This document shows positions 8,656-16,603 of a DNA stretch of 64,000 nucleotides, one piece after another. The position numbers and the translations under genes are program-made. The stretch lies in assembly GCF_034263275.1 (NCBI RefSeq), contig NZ_CP139559.1, positions 3,038,001-3,102,000 of the forward strand. The letters are read 5' to 3'. This DNA comes from Mucilaginibacter sp. cycad4 (GTDB lineage Bacteria > Bacteroidota > Bacteroidia > Sphingobacteriales > Sphingobacteriaceae). Within the stretch, counting starts at the first letter, position 1. Each line of letters starts with the position of its first letter. The notes beneath the pieces were generated by a model. It was not told the DNA's origin. It saw only the letters and a list, made by a program, of their open reading frames with translations, and did not search any database.

Positions 8656-9180
8656 GGTAGTGCTGATAAACTTTGCGGTATCTAAATGGGCCTGTAAACC
8701 GGGCAGCATTTTAGCAGCAAAATCGGCGAGGCTTGTGTTTTTCCTGTCTTTTGCCGTGGTTTTGTATAGGGCTATTTGTTCGGTATGATCATTTATTACC
8801 AATTGGATATAGGCCCTGTCAAACGCCCCCGCTTTCTTCAGGTCAAGATCATCGATAATTTGTTGATGCATAGGGCTTATAACAACCGAATCCGCAATAA
8901 AATTATCAGTCCTGAGCTTCTTAAAGTCGTCGGCAAGCATGGTATGGTCATCAATCATGAGCTTGGCAAACTGAATAACGCGTTGATTTTTTGAGTTAGC
9001 GATTGCCAAACCGGATGCTTTTACAGATGCGAGGGTCGATTCTTCCCCACTTTTAATGAACAATAAACCGTTATCATCAACCAGGGCCTTGTTATAATTA
9101 TTGGCATGCCGGTTACTTTGGCAGGATTGTGCCATCACCAAAGCAAACAGGAATAATAAAACGCTGGTTAATCGGCTCAT
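8647..9180 (-). CDS. DUF4142 family lipoprotein
   Basis: A 177-residue protein with a lipoprotein signal (FALVMAQSC, lipidated Cys20). The mature part is an alpha-helical DUF4142 domain of ferritin-like four-helix type, with the typical IQFAKLMIDDHTMLADDFKK helix and DHTEQIALYKTTAKD. These proteins are periplasmic or outer-membrane bound in Bacteroidota; their biochemical role is unknown. It converges on the DUF763 gene with overlapping 3' ends. Confidence 0.85.
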   Translation of the reverse strand: MSRLTSVLLFLFALVMAQSCQSNRHANNYNKALVDDNGLLFIKSGEESTLASVKASGLAIANSKNQRVIQFAKLMIDDHTMLADDFKKLRTDNFIADSVVISPMHQQIIDDLDLKKAGAFDRAYIQLVINDHTEQIALYKTTAKDRKNTSLADFAAKMLPGLQAHLDTAKFISTTLK

Positions 9181-9570
9181 GTTAATAGTTTAATATTTCA
9201 ATATAACAAAAAAAAGTCGCTGTGGTTTTTTATCCTTATTTCGTCTAAATTCAAAATATAATCATCGTTTAAAACAGCTCGTTCACAGGCATTTAAAGTT
9301 AATATTTTACTGGCGATGGCGGCTACAAAAAGAAACGGATTGTCAGTTTAAACATACACATGGGTTATAAAAAACACACTTGTATTTATAGTTAATCTTT
9401 TTTATATTTAAATTAATTCGCTTAACAACTGCAGTTATAAAGGCTTAAAAATACAACTATTTTTAATTCATGATTATAATCAACTCAGCATTAGGGAATT
9501 GAATTTTATAACCTTAACAATTCGAAGCTACTTTGTAATTATTTAACTACAAATCAGCAAAAGGGCATCA
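9181..9570. other. 390-base AT-rich intergenic stretch
   Basis: The stretch separates the divergent DUF4142 gene and the response regulator. It is strongly AT-rich, presumably holds both promoters, and contains no open frame, strong hairpin or repeat that I can support. Confidence 0.5.
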
Positions 9571-10260
9571 ATGTTGAGGCAATTTAAAATGAACACTAAA
9601 CAAAACCTTTACACTATGACCAGCACCGAAAAAATCACATGTTATTGCTTTAATAAAGATTGTGCTAACTCTATATATCATGACGCCACCTGCCTATCGA
9701 TACAAGTACCGCTTGAGGTTGTATTGTCACGTACCCTGAATTGTATTGAATGCGGCACCGAACTTTTGTCTCCGTTACTTATCGAAATCAAAAAAGATAT
9801 ACTCAATCTTATTAAAGACGATCAGCACCGTTCGGTAGCCATCATTGATGATGACATTATTTTTCATGAAACGGTTAAAATCATATTGAAAGATAATTGG
9901 TTAAATGCAAGCTTTTATATGGATCCGGAACCTGTTTACAAAGCATTATATAACAACCAGAATAAACATGCAGAAATACCCAACATTATTTTTCTTGACC
10001 TCGATATGCCGGTAATGGATGGGTGGGAATTTTTAAAATTGTTCAATAATATTTACAGCTCATTAGTAAAACCTGTTTCGGTTTATATTATTTCAAACTC
10101 TGTTGATCCTGCCGATCAGAAACGGGCTAAAGCATACCCCTTTGTTAAAAGCTTTATTTCAAAACCATTAACAAGGCATTTTTTGGGCAAGATAAATGAA
10201 GAACTTTCAAGAAATGCAGTTACTCTTGAACTAAAACCGGCACCTAACTGGCAGCAATAA
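9571..10260 (+). CDS. Response regulator receiver protein with Cys-rich N-terminus
   Basis: A 229-residue protein whose residues about 86-210 are a CheY-like receiver domain: acidic Asp93-95 (AIIDDD), phospho-acceptor Asp143 in FLDLDMPVMDG, Ser in YIISNS and Lys198 in ISKPL. There is no output domain after it. Before it lie six cysteines (24, 26, 31, 41, 58, 61; CYCFNKDC ... NCIECG) that could bind zinc or another metal. Methionines at 7 and 16 are alternative starts; the Cys cluster survives with either. No histidine kinase is adjacent, so the partner is unknown. Confidence 0.82.
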   Translation: MLRQFKMNTKQNLYTMTSTEKITCYCFNKDCANSIYHDATCLSIQVPLEVVLSRTLNCIECGTELLSPLLIEIKKDILNLIKDDQHRSVAIIDDDIIFHETVKIILKDNWLNASFYMDPEPVYKALYNNQNKHAEIPNIIFLDLDMPVMDGWEFLKLFNNIYSSLVKPVSVYIISNSVDPADQKRAKAYPFVKSFISKPLTRHFLGKINEELSRNAVTLELKPAPNWQQ

Positions 10261-10343
10261 ATTGTTAATCAGGATATGAAAAAGGGGACATTCAAGTTCC
10301 CTTTTGTGTTTTATGTGATTACGCAAAAACCGGGGTTAAGCTT

Positions 10344-10351
10344 TACCTTTG
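10344..10351 (+). promoter_or_regulatory. -7 box directly before the helicase start
   Basis: TACCTTTG matches TAnnTTTG and ends four bases before the ATG at 10356, again implying a nearly leaderless transcript. Confidence 0.5.
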
Positions 10352-10355
10352 CAAA

Positions 10356-12266
10356 ATGGACTATTTTAAAAAGCTGCTCAGCTTATTACAAACTGAACAG
10401 AACGAAGACCGCCAGGCTTATCTCAAACTAACTGAAACATCTTCAACTGCCGAACGCCGGGCAGCAGGGCTTACATGGTACCCCATAGCGATAAAGGGCA
10501 CCGAAATAGGCCGCGGCGATTACCTTACTGTTGAGGTAGAACGGCCTTCTCACCAGGACCTTAGTCACCAGTTCAGGTTCGGCGCTTCAGTTGCATTGTT
10601 CTCCAACCATGACCCCAAAGCCGATCGTATAAACGGCACAGTATCATACCAGGGCGGCAACCGGCTAAAATTAACTTTGAACACCGACGAACTGCCCGAC
10701 TGGAGCCGGAATGGTAAGCTTGGCATCGACCTGCTGTTTGATGACAACAGTTATGACGAGATGCAGAAAGCGCTCAAACTATCTGCCAGGCTTGTTGATG
10801 ATCATAAAGAAGGCCACCTCACGCGGGTGTTAACCGGGCAAAGTACGCCGGCTTTTATCCCAGAAACAATTTATTACCCGCTTAATAGCTTAAATGCTTC
10901 ACAACAGCAGGCTGTTCAAAAAATAATTGAGGCACAGGAGCTTGCCATAGTTCACGGCCCTCCGGGCACTGGTAAAACCACCACGCTTGTACAGGCTATC
11001 AAAGCGCTGATAAAGCAAAACAAGCAACAGATCCTGGTTGTAGCGCCAAGTAATACGGCGGTTGATTTGCTAAGCGAAAAGCTGAGCAATGAAGGTCTGA
11101 ATGTACTGCGTATAGGTAACCCGGCAAGAGTATCCGAAAGGCTGATGGCCTTAACCTTAGACAGCAGGATAAGTGCCCATAGCGATATGAAAGAGATTAA
11201 AAAGCTTAAAAAGCAAGCTTCGGAGTATAAGAACATGGCGCACAAATACAAGCGCAATTTTGGCAAAGCCGAACGCGACCAGCGCAAAGCACTTTTTGAT
11301 GCAGCCCACCAGCTCATTAAAGAAGTGGATAAAACCGAACAATTTATTACGGAGGACCTGCTTGGTAAAGCACAGATAATTACGGCAACCCTTGTAGGCG
11401 CCAACCATTATACCATCCGCAATTTAAAATTCCATACGGTAGTTATTGACGAAGCCGGTCAGGCGCTTGAACCCGCCTGCTGGATCCCGATATCGAAGGC
11501 GCAAAAAGTGATCTTCGCCGGAGATCATTTGCAGCTCCCGCCTACCATCAAATCGCAACAGGCCGCCAAAGATGGCCTTAGCACTACCCTGCTCGAAAAA
11601 TGTGCTGCCCTCCACCCCGAATCGGTGATATTGCTCGAAGAACAGTACCGGATGAATGAAGCCGTCATGGGCTTTTCATCAAAAGAGTTTTATGACAGCA
11701 GGTTAAAGGCGCACTCCACTGTTGCCCGTCAGCTGTTATTTCCCGGCGATTTGCCTGTAAGCTTTATTGATACCGCGGGCTGTGGTTACGATGAAAAACA
11801 GGAAGGCACCAGCACGGCAAATCCTGAAGAGGCCGCATTTCTGCTCAAACACCTTCATAAGCTGGTTAGCGAACTCACAGGATCTTATTCAACAGAAAAC
11901 TTCCCAACTATAGCAGTTATTTCCCCATACAAAGAGCAGATCAGGATTTTAAATCAATTGTTGCTGGATTCACCGGAGTTGTTGATTTATGCTGATAAAA
12001 TTGCAGTCAACACTATCGACAGTTTCCAGGGGCAGGAACGCGATGTGGTTTACATCAGCCTTACCCGCAGCAATACCGAAGGCGAAATAGGTTTCCTCAA
12101 TGATATCCGCCGCATGAACGTGGCCATGACCCGCGCCCGCAAAAAGCTGGTAGTGATTGGCGATAGTTCAACCCTGGCATCTTCGGCTTTTTATGCAGAC
12201 ATGATCAGTTATGCAGAGCAATTAAACGGTTATCAAAGCGCCTGGGACTACGCGGATTACGATTAA
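10356..12266 (+). CDS. Superfamily 1B DNA/RNA helicase (IGHMBP2/UPF1-like)
   Basis: A 636-residue ATP-dependent helicase. An N-terminal beta-barrel-like region (about 40-160) precedes the motor. Walker A is GPPGTGKTTT (201-210), motif II is VVIDEAGQALEP (DEAG 365-368), followed by GDHLQLPPT (motif III), EEQYRMNE (motif IV region), DSFQGQERDVVYISLTRS (motif V) and MNVAMTRARKKLVVIGD (motif VI). The order is that of IGHMBP2/Dna2-type proteins. Its substrate is not known. Monocistronic. Confidence 0.92.
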   Translation: MDYFKKLLSLLQTEQNEDRQAYLKLTETSSTAERRAAGLTWYPIAIKGTEIGRGDYLTVEVERPSHQDLSHQFRFGASVALFSNHDPKADRINGTVSYQGGNRLKLTLNTDELPDWSRNGKLGIDLLFDDNSYDEMQKALKLSARLVDDHKEGHLTRVLTGQSTPAFIPETIYYPLNSLNASQQQAVQKIIEAQELAIVHGPPGTGKTTTLVQAIKALIKQNKQQILVVAPSNTAVDLLSEKLSNEGLNVLRIGNPARVSERLMALTLDSRISAHSDMKEIKKLKKQASEYKNMAHKYKRNFGKAERDQRKALFDAAHQLIKEVDKTEQFITEDLLGKAQIITATLVGANHYTIRNLKFHTVVIDEAGQALEPACWIPISKAQKVIFAGDHLQLPPTIKSQQAAKDGLSTTLLEKCAALHPESVILLEEQYRMNEAVMGFSSKEFYDSRLKAHSTVARQLLFPGDLPVSFIDTAGCGYDEKQEGTSTANPEEAAFLLKHLHKLVSELTGSYSTENFPTIAVISPYKEQIRILNQLLLDSPELLIYADKIAVNTIDSFQGQERDVVYISLTRSNTEGEIGFLNDIRRMNVAMTRARKKLVVIGDSSTLASSAFYADMISYAEQLNGYQSAWDYADYD

Positions 12267-12353
12267 ACGTCAATTGTTTGTTACATAAGCTTTAGCATCA
12301 TTACAGCATGGGATAATGGTTAAATTTATCCTTTCATCATCACCCACGCCTGT

Positions 12354-14681
12354 ATGAATTTTAAACCGCACTATTTAACAAAACTCATCACGCTTGCAAG
12401 CTTTTTTATCTTTTCAGGGCAAACCAACAAAGTATCGGCCCAGGCCACTACCGACGATCCACATTTGGGTATTATCCCTGCCCCTGCTTCCGTTACCAAA
12501 AATAGCGGCATGTTTACGTTTAGCCAACTTACAGCAATCAAGGCTGATAATCCGAAAGATAAAGCTGTTTTATGGCTCAAAAGCTATCTGCAGGATAACC
12601 GGCACCTGAATATTAAAGTAGCTAAATACAATTCAAAGCTTAAAGCCGCAAAAAGCAGGGGGCTGATCTTAACTGCAAAGGGAGCCAATAAATTGCCCGG
12701 GGAAGGTTATAAACTAACCATCACCCCGCGTAATATCATCATAGTTGGTAAGGATGCAGGACTGTTTTATGGCATCCAATCCTTATTACAGCTTTTCCCG
12801 GTTGAAAATGCGGCTGCTTACAAATTGCCTTGCGCGGTAATTGAAGATTCGCCTCGTTTTGGATACCGGGGTATGATGCTGGATGTATCGCGCCATTTCT
12901 TCACTATCCCACAGGTAAAAAAGGTGATCGAGCTTATAGCCTCCTATAAACTCAATACCTTTCACTGGCATTTGGTTGATGGCCAGGGATGGCGTATCGA
13001 GATCAAAAAATATCCCAAACTTACCCAGGTGGGCGCATTCCGCCAGCAAACTATGTTTGGCAGTAACCGCGACTGGCCCGACTCGCTTAGTTATGGCGGC
13101 TATTATACCCAGGAGCAAATTAAAGAGGTAGTAAAATTTGCTGCCGACCGGTATATCAACGTTATCCCCGAAATTGAAATGCCTGCCCATTCCGAGGCAG
13201 CCTTGCGTGCTTACCCGGAGTTTAAATGCGATACTGTAGCCGGCCAGAAAGCCCCGCGCGATATCAACAACATTTACTGCCCTACCGAGCAAACGTTTAC
13301 CTTTTTAGAGGATGTGCTTACCGAAGTGATGGCTTTATTCCCAAGCAAATACATCCACATAGGCGGTGACGAGGCTGGTAAAGACCCCTGGAAGCAATCG
13401 GCATTTTGCCAGGCTTTGATGAAAGAAAAAGGGCTGAAAGATGAAAAGGAGCTGCAAAGCTATTTTATCCAGCGAATAGAAAAATTCATCAATTCCAAAG
13501 GCCGCAGTATTATAGGCTGGGATGAGATTTTAGAAGGCGGCCTCGCCCCCAATGCCACAGTAATGAGCTGGCAGGGCGAAGAAGGCGGTATTAACGCCGC
13601 CCGTCAAAAGCATAACGTGATCATGACGCCGCAAACCACCGGCAATTATTTTGATCATTACCAAAGCAGTTCGCCTCAGGAGCCGGTATCATTTGGCCGT
13701 TATGCAACATTGGAAGAAACTTACAACTACGATCCGGTTTCAAAACAATTAACACCTGATGAGCAGAAATATGTAATTGGTACCCAGGGTAACCTCTGGA
13801 CAGAATATGTGCCAACAGTAGCCAAGCTTCAATACCAGATCATGCCAAGGGTATTCGCCCTTTCAGAAGTAGCCTGGAGTAAGCCGGAGAACAAAGACTA
13901 TACAAATTTTTCCGAAATAAGGCTGGCCAAACATTTCGCAAGGCTTGATGCAATGAATTACAATTACCGTGTACCAACTGCCTTAACTACTATTGACACC
14001 ATGGTAGTAGGCCCTAAATTTGTTTACACGCTAAAATCGGTGGTGCCCGGTACTAAGATCTATTATACCCTGAACGGGCGCGATCCCCTGGATACCGACC
14101 TGCAGTATGACGAACCAATCACCTTCTCCATTCCGCAAAATGAAAAGCGGGAATTAAGAACAAGGGTGATCACACCATCTGGTCGCCGGAGCATAGCCAC
14201 CCGCACTTTAATGTATAATAAAGCGCCGATGCCTGCTGTAAATTATACAGCCAATAAGCCGGGGCTTAAATATAAATGGGCAAAAAACACGTTCACCTCA
14301 CCCGATCAGCTTAGTTACGCTACCGCACAGGATTCATCAACCACCAATAAACTGGATGTCGAACCTCTGAAAAAAGACAATCCTAACTTCGGCGTGGTTT
14401 ATGACGGTTATGTGAACGTTTTAGCCGACGGTACTTATAACTTTACCCTTGCAAGTTATGCCGCCAGCCAGTTATTTATTGATGGCGTACAACTAACAGA
14501 AGCTGAATACGCGCTGCCGCTGGCGAAAGGTTTTCATCAAATAAAGGTAAAGTATATATACAATGCGCCGCCTCCGCCAACCGGCAGGTACAGGCCACGT
14601 GTAGCACCACTTAAAGTATATGTTACCGCACCCGGAAGTTTTGAAAAGAAGGAGCTTAACGCAGCCGATCTTTACTATTGA
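12354..14681 (+). CDS. GH20 beta-N-acetylhexosaminidase with C-terminal PA14-like domain
   Basis: A 775-residue secreted enzyme with a signal peptide ending near residue 30 (NKVSAQA). Residues about 35-165 are the GH20 N-terminal domain and about 168-520 the catalytic barrel. The Asp-Glu pair is Asp339-Glu340 in YIHIGGDEAGKDPWK: Glu is the acid/base and Asp positions the substrate acetamido group. A chitobiase-type C-terminal domain (IYYTLNGRDPLDTD) follows, then a PA14-like sugar-binding module (GVVYDGYVNVLADGTYNFTL). It would remove terminal GlcNAc or GalNAc outside the inner membrane. Three bases separate it from the next gene. Confidence 0.93.
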   Translation: MNFKPHYLTKLITLASFFIFSGQTNKVSAQATTDDPHLGIIPAPASVTKNSGMFTFSQLTAIKADNPKDKAVLWLKSYLQDNRHLNIKVAKYNSKLKAAKSRGLILTAKGANKLPGEGYKLTITPRNIIIVGKDAGLFYGIQSLLQLFPVENAAAYKLPCAVIEDSPRFGYRGMMLDVSRHFFTIPQVKKVIELIASYKLNTFHWHLVDGQGWRIEIKKYPKLTQVGAFRQQTMFGSNRDWPDSLSYGGYYTQEQIKEVVKFAADRYINVIPEIEMPAHSEAALRAYPEFKCDTVAGQKAPRDINNIYCPTEQTFTFLEDVLTEVMALFPSKYIHIGGDEAGKDPWKQSAFCQALMKEKGLKDEKELQSYFIQRIEKFINSKGRSIIGWDEILEGGLAPNATVMSWQGEEGGINAARQKHNVIMTPQTTGNYFDHYQSSSPQEPVSFGRYATLEETYNYDPVSKQLTPDEQKYVIGTQGNLWTEYVPTVAKLQYQIMPRVFALSEVAWSKPENKDYTNFSEIRLAKHFARLDAMNYNYRVPTALTTIDTMVVGPKFVYTLKSVVPGTKIYYTLNGRDPLDTDLQYDEPITFSIPQNEKRELRTRVITPSGRRSIATRTLMYNKAPMPAVNYTANKPGLKYKWAKNTFTSPDQLSYATAQDSSTTNKLDVEPLKKDNPNFGVVYDGYVNVLADGTYNFTLASYAASQLFIDGVQLTEAEYALPLAKGFHQIKVKYIYNAPPPPTGRYRPRVAPLKVYVTAPGSFEKKELNAADLYY

Positions 14682-14684
14682 TAC

Positions 14685-15722
14685 ATGGAATTAGGTATAA
14701 GCACCTTTGGTGAGATCCATCCCGACGGGACGAGCGGCAACGCCGTAAACGCCCACAAGCGGGTTCAGGAATTATTGGAAGAAGTAAAACTGGCCGATGA
14801 GGTTGGTTTGGATGTTTATGCCTTCGGCGAACACCACCGGCCCGATTTTGTGATTTCGGCACCCGAAATATTGATATCAGCAGCAGCGGCCATTACCAGA
14901 AACATCCGGCTGTCAAGCTCGGTTACCGTATTGAGTTCGGCCGACCCTGTGCGTACATTTCAAAACTTCGCCACTGCCGATCTGGTATCAGGCGGTCGCG
15001 TTGAGATGATAGCCGGCCGGGGTTCCTTTATTGAATCTTTCCCGCTTTTTGGTTTCGACCTGAATGATTATGATGCATTATTTACCGAAAAGCTGGAACT
15101 GTTTTTACAGATCAACAAACAGGAAGTAGTTTCATGGCAGGGTAATTTCCGGGCACCAATCAGGAACCAGGGTGTATATCCTCGTCCGCTGCAACAGGAA
15201 ATTCCGGTTTGGATTGGTGTTGGAGGCACTCCTGCCTCAGCTAAACGGGCAGGAGCACTTAACCTCCCTATGATCATTGCTATTTTGGGCAGCGCACCAA
15301 AACATTTTGTGCCCTTTGTTGAGCTTTACCGCGAATCGGCAGCCAAAGCCGGGCATGATATAAGCAAGCTGCAATTGGCCATCAGTTCGCAATTTTATAT
15401 TGCCGAAAACTCACAACAGGCAGCCGACGAGTTTTATCCAAGCTACGAAGCCCTCATGACCCGTGTTGGCAAAGACAGGGGCTGGTCGCCCATGACGAGG
15501 GAACAATTTGAGTACCTGCGCGATTTTGGGCCATTGGTAGTTGGAGACCCACAGCAGGCCATTGACAAGATCATGCAGCAATATGAGCTTTTTGGCAATA
15601 CCCGTTTCGTAGCCCAACTGGTTACCGGCTTTACCAAACACAAGGATATTTTAAAAGCAATTGAGCTTTACGGTACAAAAGTGGCGCCTGTTGTACGCAA
15701 AGAAACCAAGGCAAAAGCTTAA
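14685..15722 (+). CDS. LLM-class flavin-dependent oxidoreductase
   Basis: A 345-residue bacterial-luciferase-like monooxygenase with the opening MELGISTFGEIHPDG and motifs YAFGEHHRPDF, RNIRLSSSVTVLSSADPVR and VEMIAGRGSF. FMN or F420 binding is expected for the class; Bacteroidota usually use FMN. The substrate is unknown. It starts three bases after the GH20 stop, so the two are co-transcribed and possibly translationally coupled, though a functional link is not obvious. Its last codons are part of a 34-bp palindrome shared with the convergent hydrolase. Confidence 0.9.
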   Translation: MELGISTFGEIHPDGTSGNAVNAHKRVQELLEEVKLADEVGLDVYAFGEHHRPDFVISAPEILISAAAAITRNIRLSSSVTVLSSADPVRTFQNFATADLVSGGRVEMIAGRGSFIESFPLFGFDLNDYDALFTEKLELFLQINKQEVVSWQGNFRAPIRNQGVYPRPLQQEIPVWIGVGGTPASAKRAGALNLPMIIAILGSAPKHFVPFVELYRESAAKAGHDISKLQLAISSQFYIAENSQQAADEFYPSYEALMTRVGKDRGWSPMTREQFEYLRDFGPLVVGDPQQAIDKIMQQYELFGNTRFVAQLVTGFTKHKDILKAIELYGTKVAPVVRKETKAKA

Positions 15723-15737
15723 GCTTTTGCCTTGGTT
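15704..15737. repeat. Perfect 34-bp palindrome over two convergent stop codons
   Basis: The 17 bases of 15704-15720 are exactly inverted in 15721-15737, centred on AAGCTT|AAGCTT. The plus-strand gene ends T-K-A-K-A-stop and the minus-strand gene ends with the same T-K-A-K-A-stop from the same codons. It could act as a two-way hairpin at the mRNA ends. Confidence 0.9.
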
Positions 15738-16510
15738 AAAAATTCCTCAATAATAGCTACAGCAGGATAATTTCCATCCCTGCCAATATCTTCAATCTCA
15801 CCTATGTAATCGCCATGGCCTGCTGGTAAAATACAAAGCTCCGCATCAGGCAACATTCGATATAGCTCCAGTGTATGCTCGGGCCTGATTACGTCTTTAT
15901 CCCCTGCTATAACCAATGCCGGCATGGTGATAGAACGGATAGCATCGTCGCTCCAGTCTTGAAAAGCAAGCATGCGGTCACGATCACGATTATGCATTAA
16001 TTCCAGGGCAGCAGGATCATTATTTATTTTAAGGAAAGCCTCCTGTAAAGGTTTGGGCATATTCGCTAAAGTGGCATTTGGCATAAAATCCCAAAACCAG
16101 GAGTCGAAACCGCTGCGTTTATAAAACGAAGAAGCGATCACAATTTTATGAACCAATTGCGGGTGCCTGATAGCTACTTGCATGGCCGTGTTACCGCCGT
16201 TGCTGAAGCCCATAATATCGGCCTGTTTTATATCCAAATGTTTAAGCAAAGCTGCAACATCATCAGCATCCTGTTCAAATGAGGTAGGTACGCCCCTGTC
16301 AGGGGTCCGGCCATGTGCCTGCAGATCTACCCCTATAACCTGATGATTTTGTGCAAAGGCGGATAATACCCTGCCAAAGGTAACGCCGATATCAGAACCT
16401 CCTCCGTGGATCAATACCAGCGGGAAGCCTTCGCCATGAATTTCATAATACATTTTCAGGCCGTTAACGGTGGCATAGTTACCGGCAACATTTATTTGTG
16501 TCATATCCAT
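15719..16510 (-). CDS. Alpha/beta hydrolase
   Basis: About 263 residues from the ATG at 16508-16510; a longer in-frame start at 16555 lies upstream of a promoter box at 16528-16535 and is unlikely. The fold's motifs are clear: oxyanion HGGGSD in VLIHGGGSDIG, nucleophile elbow GFSNGGNTAM, an acid in IAGDKDVIRPEH and His in PAGHGDYIGE. The nucleophile is Ser (G-F-S-N-G). Substrate unknown; family members include esterases and epoxide or carbon-carbon hydrolases. It converges on the LLM oxidoreductase with overlapping stops. Confidence 0.88.
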   Translation of the reverse strand: MDMTQINVAGNYATVNGLKMYYEIHGEGFPLVLIHGGGSDIGVTFGRVLSAFAQNHQVIGVDLQAHGRTPDRGVPTSFEQDADDVAALLKHLDIKQADIMGFSNGGNTAMQVAIRHPQLVHKIVIASSFYKRSGFDSWFWDFMPNATLANMPKPLQEAFLKINNDPAALELMHNRDRDRMLAFQDWSDDAIRSITMPALVIAGDKDVIRPEHTLELYRMLPDAELCILPAGHGDYIGEIEDIGRDGNYPAVAIIEEFLTKAKA

Positions 16511-16527
16511 AGGTTTTAATTTCAATA

Positions 16528-16535
16528 CAAACTTA
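16528..16535 (-). promoter_or_regulatory. -7 box for the alpha/beta hydrolase
   Basis: TAAGTTTG on the minus strand matches TAnnTTTG. It would start transcription near 16521, just upstream of the ATG at 16510, and supports the short start. Confidence 0.55.
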
Positions 16536-16603
16536 GCAGTATGAAGATAAGGCACCGGGTAGTAAATATGACAATTTCAGGTATAAAAAATGACAGCTCC
16601 CAA

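Noticed and set aside
10952..11404. 150-codon minus-strand open frame inside the helicase gene
   Set aside because: It lies opposite the Walker A to motif II region and is explained by codon bias of the real gene.
12786..13292. 168-codon minus-strand open frame inside the first GH20 gene
   Set aside because: Shadow of the catalytic-domain coding sequence; no start signal or family resemblance.
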